From positions 1 through 64,000 of the forward strand of contig JAKSYS010000149.1 in assembly GCA_022925895.1 (NCBI GenBank): a stretch of DNA of 64,000 nucleotides, in the 5' to 3' direction. This DNA is from Fragilaria crotonensis. Its lineage: Eukaryota > Bacillariophyta > Fragilariophyceae > Fragilariales > Fragilariaceae. Positions 24,922 through 35,289 of this stretch are shown piece after piece (within the stretch, counting starts at the first letter, position 1; each line of letters opens with the position of its first letter). The notes beneath the pieces are model-generated. The model worked only from the letters and a program-made list of their open reading frames with translations, searched no databases and was not told the DNA's origin. The position numbers and the translations under genes were made by a program.

Positions 24922-25024
24922 TTGCACCCAGATGAGTTGACTACCTGAGAATTTACATGGTGCATCCTTGATCGGTAAGGATCCCCCACTTAAATTTTGA
25001 GGTAGTCAACTTGTCTGGGTGCAA
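24922..25024. repeat. Long imperfect inverted repeat (34 bp arms) inside the transposon left end
   Basis: The arm 24922-24955 begins TTGCACCCAGATGAGTTGAC, and the arm 24991-25024 is its inverted match (complement begins TTGCACCCAGACAAGTTGAC) with about 30 of 34 positions equal. A short loop with its own small stem (CCTTGATC..GGTAAGG) lies between. It sits about 270 bp before the transposase start. It could be a separate foldback MITE inserted in the transposon, or a transposase-binding or regulatory stem of the element. Confidence 0.7.
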
Positions 25025-25292
25025 AAGTAGGTTTTAGGCTTCAAGTGGGTAGGTCATAATATTCCGACGAAAATGTCCGGCTCAAAACCTGATAGAGACG
25101 TGCAATGAACGTAGAGGTCATTTCAGAATTCTCACGGTTGCAGAGCAAAAAGATTTTGTCGTTACCCTCCATCCATGGGACGAGATTACTTCTGAAGTGT
25201 GTGATTGTGATCATCTCCCCCACTCGTACCCTCATCCCCAAAAGCCGCTTCTGGTACCGTTACAATATCTTCAGCAGGCATCGCAAAAAGGG

Positions 25293-28200
25293 ATGGTTCA
25301 AACACGATCTGGAAATGTTGTTATTCACACGGAAGCTTCGTATGGACGAGCAGCGAGGAGCGAATCGTCAAGGAAGCGCCGGAAAAGAAAGGCAGAAAAT
25401 GATCAGAATGCAGCAAATGCGACAACACCAAGGAGACGGGCACCTACAAGATCACAAATTCAATATGATGAGGCATTAGCAACTCCTCCCGGTGCATCTG
25501 CTAGGGTTGGAAGCACCCCATCGCCCAACAAGACTGATCGAATTCTACGAGGTACTACAAGAAAACCACGATGCTCCGACTTTGGAAAGACACGTCACTT
25601 TGCATTTCATGGTCAAGGATTCATGTTCTGCAATGCCTGTGATTTGTGGGATGCTCTCCCACCTGATGCAACCAATAAAGTGTCAATTGATTCGCTCAAG
25701 TTTGGTTGCACTGCCAATCATACCTACTTCTCGCATCCGACTACACTCCGGAAACAAGACTGTTATATACGACGAAAGAGGAAAGTGGTGATCCCCATAC
25801 TCAACGTGCAACGCAGGGTTGTACCAAACTATGGTGTTGCCTTCAACGAAGAATCGGATTCTTCTTTCGCATCAAGTTTTGATGGTGAGGTTGTTGTAGT
25901 TGATCAAGGTAATGGCGGCAGCAGTGCACACCACAATAACAACAATTCTCGCACGACGACAACAAGTTCAACCGATGACCCAAGTGACAACGACGACAAT
26001 CAACCAATCCTTGGAAGCTCAACTACAAATGCGATGCCGATGGATGTGATAGCTACTACCACAGCAGGTGTCGGCTCTTCTATCACTGATGTTGAGAGCA
26101 GTCTGCTGAATGTACAACAGCATGCACTAGTGGTCGAACAACTTAAAGGTAAGATTGCGTTGCTGCAAGAAAGGAATGATCGGCTAGTCAGAGAAGTCAA
26201 AGCCCTACAATGCAAAGTAATGAAACATAACGCAACGACAACCGATGAGGGTGCTACTGTTGGTGCACTTTCCACCAGCAGTCGGAACGAGAGCTTCACG
26301 CAACAAGTTCTTGCAGCCTTGAATGGTGTCCTGCAAAAGCATCGACGCTGGAGTGCAAATCGAGTCGGTGCTTTAGTTGCAAAAGCTGTTTGGAATCATG
26401 ACACGTATCTTCCACATCTGCTTCGGCATGCTCGCAAACATTTGCGAGAAAAGGTCTTCACTACTTACAATATCCTACGAGAAATGGATCTCGCTGGAGG
26501 CACGCTCTCCTACGAAGGAATCGAAGTGTTGAGACGTGTGGAGACATGCGGTGTGAAGAGATTCCGAGGCTCAATGATACCATCAAAGTCTGAGCTTAAA
26601 CGAATGGCTGGAGTTGTCGAATGGTTTGCAAGAGAGCATTGCCCATTCGAATTACAGCAAACCAAAAGGGTGAGTCGGTTCAGTTCAATTATGGGAAGGC
26701 AATGTTGTGCATAACGCAAGCATTCCACCTGGATACGATTGGAAAATTGCGAAGCTTATCGATCGCATCCTCAATTGATGGGGCCTCACTGTCAAAGAAT
26801 CTTTCAGTCATTGCTGGGGGGATCAAGATTACTGACCGTGCTGCTCGGTGTCCAATAACATGCAGACCTTTGCTTGACAATCCGTGTACAATGAGTGCAC
26901 AGTCTCGGAACCTTTGCATTCCATTGAAGATCATGATGGGGCGGGAGACCAAGGAAACCTTTGTTGAATTCGGTTCCCTTTTCAAGTTTCTTGACAATCT
27001 TGCCGATGAAGCAACTATTCCTCCCGAGATGGCAGGATTTCTACCTTTCTCGTGCATGACCAACTGTGACCTGTCAGCACAGTGGAAGGGTTTGTGCAAA
27101 GGTGGTGCGGCAAAGATTCATACACTTCCTTGCACTGGGTGTGCAACGGAGTCAGATGAGTTAGCCACTCCAAACCCAGAACGTTGCACAAGATGGTGCA
27201 TCGAGCATTCCATTGACCCAGATTGGCTTTGTTATCACAAGCCTATGGCGACGCCCGAGAGAGTTGTTGCAATGCAGGCTGAAGTTGAGGAACTTGTATC
27301 GACACTAGAGAGGGCTCTCATTGAGATTCTTGCCGAGTCAAAAGTTACTCGCCACGATATTGAACTCGACACTCCACCAGAAAGTTCGGTCAACGACAAT
27401 GCCTCCATCCACTTTTGCCCCAACAGCGCAAGTCAGAGGCACTCATTTTCTCGTTTACTAACAAATGAACTGATTCTGCGAGGGCTCGACATCAACGGAA
27501 GCTTGGAAATCAGGCGAGAAGGATTAAGAGTTGCTCTCAAAGGTGAAGCAACGATAGTTAGGCTTTCGAAAGAGATTGCTCATGGGAGGTTAAGGAAGGA
27601 GCCTACTTTCTACTGATGCAGACTCTCCCGTGTGTGCTTCACATGGAGAATCGAAATGGCATAAAGATTCTCTCGATGCTGCTTGTTGAAGGAATGTCAA
27701 ATGCAAAAAGCGGCTTATATACAATGATGTCAAGGCTGAGGGTACGAGAGTAACTCGTTTCGTTACAGACATGGAAGATATAATCAATCGATCAATATTA
27801 GGAACAGACGAAGACCCGTGTCAATGGATGTGCCCATTTGATTTCCAGAAAAGGAGCTTGGTCCCATAACCATGGACAATGTTCGAACTCGACGTATCAT
27901 CGATGCACTTGATCTGATTGTGGATCTTTGTGTGATAGATGACGCCGCAAAGCGCGATGGATGACAGGACTTAACCATTACAGGATTGCTATGGTACTAC
28001 TAAGAAAGAAGGAGGATTTTACGAATGACATGATTGCATCGTATCAGAGTCATGCCGACAAATTCTACCAGGCATGGCTTCAGCTTTGGCAAAAGGAGGG
28101 TGTAACAAATTATCTTCATATGATGGGGTCCGGTCACATCGCTGACTATCTCTACAAGTGGAAGAATCTCTATCGCTTCTCGCAGCAAGGCTGGGAGGCG

Positions 28201-28296
28201 ATGAACTCACTCATCAAGACATTCTTCTTTCGACGAACTAGTCATGGTGGCGGCGTTCGGGAGCTGGCAACAAGAAGTCTCGGCTTATTCCAATAG
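25293..28296 (+). pseudogene. Transposase of the DDE-type DNA transposon, broken by frame shifts
   Basis: The first ATG of the long frame is at 25293 (protein start MVQTRSGNVV). It is followed by a basic stretch (SSRKRRKRKAEN, a likely nuclear signal), an Asn/Ser/Thr-rich linker, a coiled-coil segment near residues 265-310, and a helical domain to 26714. Near 26665 the frame changes. The coding sequence then continues to 27616 with SIASSIDGASLSKNLSVI (first catalytic Asp candidate), AQSRNLCIPLKIMMGRETK and a Cys-rich CTGCATESDE / CTRWCIEH cluster. A further frame near 27610-27760 has PCVLHMENRNGIKIL, and the last part (27850-28296) has NYLHMMGSGHIADYLY and QQGWEAMNSL, where Glu would be the last catalytic residue. 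There are at least three frame changes. The DDE assignment rests on this motif pattern and my memory of similar diatom repeat proteins, so the superfamily is left open. Confidence 0.65.
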
Positions 28297-28458
28297 CACG
28301 ATGGTTACAAAGGCGGATGATATTTCTTTGTCGCATCGACGAAAGTGTGATCCATCAATACACAGCAGATCATCCTATGCCCGAGGGTTTCTGCACACAA
28401 GCATCATCACAAGATGATGTATACGACTAACGAGAAGCACTATACTTCTACCTGAATT

Positions 28459-29879
28459 TTATCTTAGCCTGAATTCAATCAACACCTTTGCAAGTTGTAT
28501 GTCGAATTGTTTTTCTCGACCAAATAATGCGTTGTTGTGTTGCGGATAACAACACTTAGCGCAAACGTAAGTAGCATGTATGCTTACCACTCGGTAGAGA
28601 CATCCGTCGTGATCCTCAAACTCACTCCCGTTCATGATAATTCCTTGGTGATGATCCTCCTGCACCACATCCTCGGATCACAGGGATATGGATTGCAACG
28701 ATGAATCAATGAAGACAACAGTGGATCACATTCCTCAGTCGCAACAAGACCTCTTCTTGAAGAATACGTGAATCGCCTGTATCGAATGGTTATGAACAAT
28801 TCATTACATCCGTCAAATTCCAGATCGATGCCATCGCGAACAGTCTTGGAATTAAAGCCAGGTTCGTGGTCATCAGAACCACAGACCACGTTGATGATGT
28901 CATTCTGCCACAGGCTTTTAGGTGCTGATATTTTGGGCAGTCGACATCGCTGCCCTGCAGTTGTTGATTCTCCAAAAACATAACAGAGATGCTGAAGATG
29001 AGCCTTTGTCTCGAATCTTAGAATGGTGCAGCGCTTACTAACTTGAGCAGCTTTAACAACCAACCCACTTTCGATAACTCTATGCCGTCGGGTTCGAGAT
29101 GAAACTCCACAGCCAGCAGCATCAAAAATGTTGTCGAACTGTAATCGAAGAAACCCCCATGCCTCGGCGGTGAAATTTGACAAGCGACAGACTTCTTTTC
29201 CATAAAGTCCTTGTTGGTGTGAATATCGTCCTAGTAACCTCGTCATCTCCAGCTTCACACAGATCACGCTATTCCACATCCTACTGGGAAAACAATCATG
29301 GTATCGTGAGTTTTGGTAGCTTGATGGAAAAGGAAGGCAGCAGTTGTCCGGCAGCTTGATTAGAATCGGTTGATCATTTCCGAGGTGGGACCGATACCTT
29401 ACTACAAACGCGAATGTCATTCCCTGACAAGTGTAGAAAAGATTGCTGGTATCCTGCAGCGATGCCATGGTAAACACGAATGCCAGGTTCATTATCTCAT
29501 CACTTGAAATTGTTCGAATCTCTTGTGTCTGCACAATTTCGGCTAGATGCCGTAGATGATTTTCATCCAGCAATCTTGGATGCAAAAAGCCTTCTGTCGC
29601 TGAAAAGTCATTCAATCGCTTGAATATATTCACTTGGACTGAAGTTCTGCTTGATGGCAGGCTGGTTTCTGCACCAACAATTCTCGCCACTGTCATACAA
29701 GCATCCTGACTTCTGGTTTCAATGCTCGTGTTTCGTGGTGCCAGTAGCACAAATGTACCTGGCAGAAGATCCGCCTTGAGTGTTCGGCTGTAACATGCCA
29801 TTGGAACTTCGTTTTGCTCGCAATGGGGCTCAACCCTGTCCCAAGAAAAGGAGCCGGCTGGAACTGCTGCGGTGATCAT
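28459..29879 (-). pseudogene. Second gene of the DDE-type DNA transposon, function unknown, one frame break
   Basis: The ATG at 29879 opens a 415-codon frame (start MITAAVPAGSFSWDRV) that ends near 28632. Coding character then carries on in another frame to 28459 (EDHDGCLYRVVSIH, YVCAKCCYPQHN), which suggests one frame shift near 28650. Residues about 35-70 (LKADLLPGTFVLLAPR, CMTVARIVG) have the look of a small beta-barrel such as a BAH- or SH3-like fold, but this is only an impression. The middle part (ECRLSNF-like, GVSSRTRRHRVIESG) is basic. It is convergent to the transposase and inside the same terminal repeats, so it is probably an accessory gene of the element, perhaps for DNA or chromatin binding. 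Confidence 0.5.
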
Positions 29880-30170
29880 GATGGTGAGTAGCTGACACCT
29901 TCGACGTTCTCCTTGTTGGAGGTGAACTCGAGAAGGGTGCGATGGTCTCTATTATGTAACAGACCAGCACTTCATAAGAAAAGACGTTATCCATCTGAAA
30001 GAATTTACTTACGCAAAAACTGTTTACATGACGTTACAAATAATTCAGATTAAATAGTAAACCAGTAAGAAGTAAGTAAACACGACATCGATAATTATAC
30101 AGATGCATAAATCAACATAGAGTGCCTAACCTGAAATGGTCGAGACATCCGGAAAAGTCATGAGGGCCCT

Positions 30171-30182
30171 TGGTCGCTATTG
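30171..30182 (-). repeat. Candidate right terminal inverted repeat of the DNA transposon
   Basis: TGGTCGCTATTG on plus is the exact complement of 24819-24830. It lies about 290 bp beyond the start codon of the minus-strand gene. Confidence 0.5.
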
Positions 30183-30478
30183 CTCTAGTAGGAATGTTTG
30201 TCATACACAGATTCCATAGATGTTTTTATGTTTATCGTCGGGTATAAAGGTTCCACTCGTAGCCGAATGCCCAATTGCATGTCGGAATGATGAGATTGGC
30301 ATACTGTAATGTGAACTTTTAGAGAGGCGAGACTATGCCTTGCCAGCGGCTAAAAACGAGACTTCAGGTATAAAGTGGAGTACTTTTGACTTTTGACTAC
30401 AGCCCCAAAAAAGGAAAGAGTCATTTCTCAATCTCAACATCTTACAACCCTCCGTAAACACACACCCGTGTAGTGAAC
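30183..30478. other. Intergenic, probable upstream region of the secreted protein gene
   Basis: No coding frame. A pyrimidine-rich stretch with CTCAATCTCAACATCTTACA lies just before the ATG at 30479. I see no certain promoter box. Confidence 0.4.
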
Positions 30479-32563
30479 ATGCCCCCGATGATGAAGGTCG
30501 TCGTTCCCCTCCTCCTTCTTATCTGCAGCGCGTCAGCGCAAAGAGGTCTGCATAGTACGATTAGCAACATTGGAGACGTAAACACTAAGGACGCAAATGA
30601 AAGGGTTTTAGGGATGAAGACAAGGACAAAGATGCTTTCAGGCGGGACAATGAATCCATCGAAAACAAGGAAACCCTCACAGAATCCCTCGCTGTCTGGC
30701 CAGTCGGGACCCCCACAGCCGACCGGATCTCCAACGCGTGCTCCAACACGTGCTCCAACCGCTCCTCCAACACGTGCTCCAACGCGTGCTCCGACCGCTC
30801 CACAAACATCGTCTCCAACTGCTGTTCCAACAACAGCTGCTCCTACACGACCGCCATCACCAAGTCCAACACGGTCTCCCACGACACCCCTCGCCAACAG
30901 GACAAGCTTAACGGATGACCTTATCGCTGCCACTTTCATCCCTGGAGGACTTGTTGACACAATTGACGCGGGAAGCCGATTTAATGTGTCCACCCTCGCA
31001 AATGTAGTCTCCACCTACGAATTGTCTGGTACACTTGAGGTTGTCGCGGAGGGAATCGTATCGATGACAAACCTTAAGGATTACATTATGATACTATGCA
31101 ACGAAACCGAGAAATCCATCGTCATAATGTTCGACCCCAATCTCGCCGTAGGAGCAGATCAGCTCCCTCATATCTTTCCTTTGGGATCAATACTGGTGAT
31201 CCACGGGGAACTTTTGGGAGCCTGTGATATCAACCCATCAACTGCTCCCACCAATCTAGCCGACAGAAGAAGGCTTGTCCAAAATGCTTACATGGTCATT
31301 GATGTGGTTTTTGTCGTAGACGACAACACGGTCGCCATTTTCGGAAAAACTGGGACGTTCTTCACCATGTTTTCCTCTGGAAGTCTCTCCGTCAAACGGA
31401 TTAAACAACGGCGTTCCTTGAAACAAGGACAACCAGATGTAACTACGAGTCACGAGGGTATTGACGCTTCCAAGTCTAGTGCGGAGAACAGTCGAAACTT
31501 GCAAGGTTGCCTACCCGCGCAAGCTCTGGCGTCTGATGTTCACTTCGTTCAGACAACTCTGATCTACTCCGGTAACTCTGGGGTCGACGAACTGGAGGCC
31601 ACGTGGGATAGTAATGGACTAACCATGACAGCCAATGTGACATTGGACGCTGTGGGTACTTATGATATGTACTTCGAAATTATTGCTGGCGTTGTCACGC
31701 CAGGAAGAATTGACCAAAACTCTTGTTCGATATCAAGACGAATTGAATTCCTCCCACCTATTCTTGGCAACTTTCCGATTCTCTCCAACTACTTGCTGCC
31801 CGAGTATTTCTTTAATGTTGTATTTGAATCTCCGCTCCACTTGAAGAGCGCCGGGACCTCTCAGGGCGAAGCGCAAGGCTTTTACTATTCTACAAGGCTG
31901 AAGTACGCAACTGGATTGAAGCAGTTAAAGCTCAGCGCAAGTGGTTCCTGGGATGCCCTACAACTGAAGGTGGACACCATCACTGATGCAGCAGGCCGAT
32001 TCGATGCTGCCATCTTCCGTACGCCACCACAGGGAGCGAATCAATTTGAGTTTTTCCCCCAGAAGAATTACACCGACAGTCCTGCCGGGGTTATGGACTT
32101 TACTCTCACTGGAGGAATGACACAAAATGTTGTTGTCTACGGTTCCTTATTCTCGGCTGTCATGGGTGTCGAAATCAACATGGGATTCACCACCAACAAG
32201 GCGCCGGGGTTCTACCCTCCCGATAGCACTTCCCTCACCAGCACCTGCGCTCAATGTCCCAAGGTCAAGCTCGTTGGTTCCACCAGTGTCAGCTCCATGA
32301 CTCTGGATGTTGCCCTCGGTTACTTTCAGCAAACAGACTTGTTTGGTCCATCGGGCGGAAACACACCTGCAAATTTACAAGTTTCGGTTCCGCTTGACCC
32401 GGAACTTAACAAGGCCGTTGTCATCAACAACAAATCTACCCTGTGTCTCTACACCAAATTCGGGCTAGAGTCAACGGCATTCTGCATTGATCGATGTTGT
32501 GATTCTGCGGTTGCTCAATGCCAAGCGGTGAACATCACCAGGGGAAGGTGCGTTCGGCTCTAA
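30479..32563 (+). CDS. Secreted Pro/Thr-rich protein with PTRAPT-type repeats, probable cell-surface glycoprotein
   Basis: The protein has 694 residues from the first ATG at 30479; an in-frame GTG two codons earlier is not a likely start. A signal peptide is clear (MPPMMKVVVPLLLLICSASAQ). Residues about 70-140 are a low-complexity stretch built from PTRAPT, PTAP and PSPTRSPT units, of a kind common in diatom secreted and wall-associated proteins. The rest is beta-rich in look, with at least seven N-glycosylation sequons (for example NRTS, NVST, NETE, NVTL, NYTD, NKST, NITR) and a Cys-rich end (CIDRCCDSAVAQC). Basic clusters DRRRLV and KQRRSLKQ could be processing sites. No transmembrane segment follows the signal, so export to the wall, the extracellular space or the vacuole is likely. 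I recognise no named domain. The gene appears to be a single exon. Confidence 0.8.
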   Translation: MPPMMKVVVPLLLLICSASAQRGLHSTISNIGDVNTKDANERVLGMKTRTKMLSGGTMNPSKTRKPSQNPSLSGQSGPPQPTGSPTRAPTRAPTAPPTRAPTRAPTAPQTSSPTAVPTTAAPTRPPSPSPTRSPTTPLANRTSLTDDLIAATFIPGGLVDTIDAGSRFNVSTLANVVSTYELSGTLEVVAEGIVSMTNLKDYIMILCNETEKSIVIMFDPNLAVGADQLPHIFPLGSILVIHGELLGACDINPSTAPTNLADRRRLVQNAYMVIDVVFVVDDNTVAIFGKTGTFFTMFSSGSLSVKRIKQRRSLKQGQPDVTTSHEGIDASKSSAENSRNLQGCLPAQALASDVHFVQTTLIYSGNSGVDELEATWDSNGLTMTANVTLDAVGTYDMYFEIIAGVVTPGRIDQNSCSISRRIEFLPPILGNFPILSNYLLPEYFFNVVFESPLHLKSAGTSQGEAQGFYYSTRLKYATGLKQLKLSASGSWDALQLKVDTITDAAGRFDAAIFRTPPQGANQFEFFPQKNYTDSPAGVMDFTLTGGMTQNVVVYGSLFSAVMGVEINMGFTTNKAPGFYPPDSTSLTSTCAQCPKVKLVGSTSVSSMTLDVALGYFQQTDLFGPSGGNTPANLQVSVPLDPELNKAVVINNKSTLCLYTKFGLESTAFCIDRCCDSAVAQCQAVNITRGRCVRL

Positions 32564-33190
32564 GTCTAGCTACTAGTAGCTACCAAGCAGATATTACTGG
32601 GGGTTGTGGAGTAGTCGGAGTACTTGTATTACTCGCTCCATTATAGAATATACATCTTTTATTTATCTTATGTGTGATAATTGTCTACTAGACTACGGTA
32701 GTAGTTATTGTTATGCAATGAAGCAGCGTGTGATACCATCGCTGTGGAGGCTTGGGACTTGGGAGCATTTATTATGCATGTAGTATATGCTGACCTTGGC
32801 CCTTCGCCGCAACGACATGCACTCGAGTTCTTTCTGCCGATGAGGTTCGTACCTGGTACGGTTAGGCGGTACTACCGGAAGTACGATACCTGTACTCGAC
32901 CAAAACGTACTGCAACCATGAACGAGATTGTACTGTATTCGTATGTCCCAGTACAAAGAAAAAGTGTGTATTGTTTGATTGGAGAAATAGCACAGATGCA
33001 TTCTACAGTACATTGTACGTAGTACGCACAGTACAAACCAGAACTGTGTATCAGCTGTATCAGCCATCAAAAATGAAGATGAGTGTCAGCTCGCGATGAA
33101 AAAAATCAAATTCGAACCGATTTAATACAACCGCAGAATTCAGGTCGTCCATAATTATTAATCTCGTTGCAACACACACACACACATATC
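32564..33190. other. Intergenic, no gene seen
   Basis: It contains several GTAC-centred words (AGTACTTGTATTACT, CGTACCTGGTACGG, GGCGGTACTACCGG) and a short CA repeat just before the next gene. Nothing coding is supported. Confidence 0.6.
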
Positions 33191-33799
33191 ATGATACCAC
33201 TGATATGGGGCGCCTCATGCCTCCTCCTCGTCTTGCCTACCTTATTCGGAGGAGGCCCTGCTGGTAGCAATCAATGGTTCAAAGATGGACTGTCGTTTGG
33301 CTGTACAGGATGTGGAAAGTGCTGCAAGATGGATGGCGACGTTTGGCTCTCACCGGAAGAACAACCCGCCATTGCTGCTGCGTTGGGAGAAACAGTCAGT
33401 ACATTCCAGGACAAGTATACTCGTCAAATACTTAAAGGATGGGCGTGTCTCAATTACAAATCACCAGAAACACTCGACGGTGGATGCGTCTTTTTGACGA
33501 ATGAGGGACAATGCGGTATATACGAAACACGGCCCGTCCAGTGCCGAACGTACCCGTTCTGGCCATCACTGCTGGAAGATTTGGAGGCATGGGAGGACGA
33601 AGCAGTCGTCCCAGACTCGGACGTTGTTGTTTCAGATCGCAGACAATGGTCCCTCGACGAAGGGGGATGCGAGGGGATCAATCACGCAATTGCTCCAGTG
33701 GTTCCTGCGGATGAGATTGAGATGAAACGACGAGAGGCGAGAGCTCACTGGCGGAGGTTTCCTAGTCGCAAAATTAAGCATGACACGTGGTATCTTTGA
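33191..33799 (+). CDS. YkgJ/UPF0153-type CxxCxxCC metal-binding protein with N-terminal hydrophobic segment
   Basis: The protein is 202 residues from ATG 33191; upstream in-frame codons are a CA repeat with only a TTG. Residues 1-25 are hydrophobic (MIPLIWGASCLLLVLPTL), a signal peptide or anchor. The core shows CTGCGKCC near residue 38, then CVFLTNEGQCGIYETRPVQC and RTYPFWP. This eight-Cys pattern is that of the zinc- or iron-chelating family PF03692 (YkgJ). The family's biochemical role is not settled; it is thought to bind a metal or Fe-S centre. Homologues are frequent in bacteria and are also found in algae and plants. The C-terminal tail is basic and ends KIKHDTWYL. The targeting segment suggests an organelle or secretory location. 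The gene stands alone on plus between intergenic stretches. Confidence 0.85.
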   Translation: MIPLIWGASCLLLVLPTLFGGGPAGSNQWFKDGLSFGCTGCGKCCKMDGDVWLSPEEQPAIAAALGETVSTFQDKYTRQILKGWACLNYKSPETLDGGCVFLTNEGQCGIYETRPVQCRTYPFWPSLLEDLEAWEDEAVVPDSDVVVSDRRQWSLDEGGCEGINHAIAPVVPADEIEMKRREARAHWRRFPSRKIKHDTWYL

Positions 33800-34035
33800 G
33801 GGATACGTCGTGAGCGAATTGGACGTACTAGTTAGTAGAACGGCATGTGATTTTGAGAATTATACTGGCGAGAACAGAGCTTGTCTCGTGCAACAGAGAT
33901 TGCGGTTCCGTAATATCGATTGTCTCTAACCTTGGCCTCAGTTTAACAGCAGTCAATCCAATGTAACTTTGTCACCGTTAAGCGGATACCAACACTGGTA
34001 GTAGCGACGACCTATCCATTCACCACTTGATCAAG

Positions 34036-34786
34036 TCAATCGCTTGCTTGACTGCGAGAAACATTCTTCCATCGCAGCTTCTCGTAGGATATAAAGTCAT
34101 CAAAGTTAAACTTTTCTGGTGCATGGTTGAATGTGTGCATATACTGTTTGTAGTCGTCATCATTTCGGTACGAATCCATAATGTTGGTTACCAAAAGCAT
34201 GGCCTCACGATCGTCAATGGTGCTGGCAATCACATCCGACCGTACCATGGTAAGGTCGAAATCTGGATCATGAGCGTAATCGACAAACACGGAACATGTT
34301 AGGAGGGGCGGAGCACGGGCAGGATCTGTTTTGTAGTCTTCAAGGTAGGTCATGAGAAAATGATGTTCCGGTTGGAATTGAGAAACGAGGATAAAGTATC
34401 CATCGTCTCTAAATACTGGTTGGATGAAAAATGGAGATTCCTTGGCTCTTTGCAAAATTTTGAGTCCTTCTTGACCCGTGAGTGTTGTTCCATGAACTTG
34501 ATCCTGCACACACCAAGACCCCGTGAGAGACGCAACGTAAATCAATGGTGTCGCGTCCTTTTTTGGTTTCAATCGTACCTTTTCTCGGTGATACTTCAAC
34601 CAAATATCTGATAATTCCTCCCGCGACTTTCCAATCAGCAATTCCTTTTTTAAGAATGTCATTCAACGCCCGTGGTCCAGTCCAAGTAAAGCTGCTGAAG
34701 TTGCAACGTTTGTCACGTGGTGGTTTTGGGCGTGTTATGGAACTGTGCACAGCATTTTGGATCACTACACGATACCTCGACATCAT
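34036..34786 (-). CDS. ATP11: ATP synthase F1 assembly factor Atp11 (ATPAF1), with a one-base frame break
   Basis: The ATP11 domain is clear from 34662 down to 34036: KKELLIGKSREELSDIW, LKYHREK, FFIQPVFRDDGYFILVSQF and LLTCSVFVDYAHDPDFDLT. In mitochondria the protein binds the F1 beta subunit before alpha3beta3 assembly. The start of the domain (TGPRALNDILKK) and a basic, Ser-rich presequence-like stretch lie in a different frame, open from ATG 34786 (MMSRYRVVIQNAVHSS) or from farther up (35002). The two frames meet at a run of six A followed by GG near 34648-34655, where one base too many is present. A stop directly before the downstream ATG rules out simple initiation there. The break is either a sequencing or assembly error in a homopolymer, or a real lesion. 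I could not fit an intron that keeps both conserved ends. Confidence 0.8.
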
Positions 34787-35289
34787 CCTGTTTCTTGGGT
34801 GCACTGCTAAGCAGTCTTCTCTGCGCTGTCCAACGTTTGCGTTCGCACCCCCTTCCACTGTGGAGAAGGAACGGAGTGAGATGATGATACCACTCCGCAA
34901 TACAACTCCAGGAGCCGCGAAAGATATGGTTGTGGTTTGTGGTGGGATGCTGTTCTCAGGTTTAGCTACCTGGTACCAGGTACTGTAGTATGCAGTATGC
35001 ATACCGGTTGTGCGTGCACATAGAATTTGCACACGTTCCCGCTGAGACAGGGGTACGGGGTACTGTGCTACCGGTAGCTTCGGAGAAACGCCGGTCGGTA
35101 TGCTACTCAGAGTTGTCCGCAATTGGATTTCAAGTTTGCATGCTGAAACAAAATGTACAACATGCTTGCCAAGTGACCCAAGGTATATTGAATTTCAGTG
35201 CAGTTCATATGCTTACAAGGACTAACAACAAGACTGAACCAGTTAGACTGGGAGTACTTGATCAAGTAAGAGGAAGGATAAACGAGAGC
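34787..35289. other. Intergenic or Atp11 leader region
   Basis: A minus frame is open up to 35122 and could hold a longer presequence for Atp11 (from ATG 35002), but its codons look unlike the mature protein. GTAC-centred words (TACCTGGTACCAGGTACT) are dense near 34960-34985. Confidence 0.5.

Larger units (their letters stand above)
24819..30182. mobile_element. DDE-type DNA transposon (superfamily not assigned), two convergent genes, broken
   Basis: The proposed ends are a 12 bp perfect inverted repeat, CAATAGCGACCA at 24819-24830 and its complement at 30171-30182. Between them lie a plus-strand transposase (25293-28296, several frames) and a minus-strand second gene (28459-29879). The two genes run toward each other with their 3' ends about 160 bp apart. 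A chance 12 bp match at both expected ends is unlikely but possible, and I see no clear target duplication, so the exact ends are tentative. The coding part is certain to be repeat-type sequence: similar proteins are, as I recall, found in many copies in other diatom genomes. Frame breaks in both genes make this copy non-autonomous. Confidence 0.6.

Noticed and set aside
24922-25024. tRNA or structured RNA gene
   Set aside because: The fold is a single long stem without tRNA arms or invariant bases.
24819-30182. Polinton or other virus-like large element
   Set aside because: No polymerase B, capsid or packaging ATPase motif is seen; the two genes and short ends fit a simple DNA transposon.
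33191-33799. Bacterial contamination as source of the YkgJ-type gene
   Set aside because: Flanks, base composition and lack of operon or ribosome-binding site fit the surrounding eukaryotic DNA.
34640-34790. Intron in Atp11 that would explain the frame change
   Set aside because: A GTATCG...TTCAG pair can be drawn near here, but it runs into a stop in the needed frame or removes the conserved GPRALNDILK segment.
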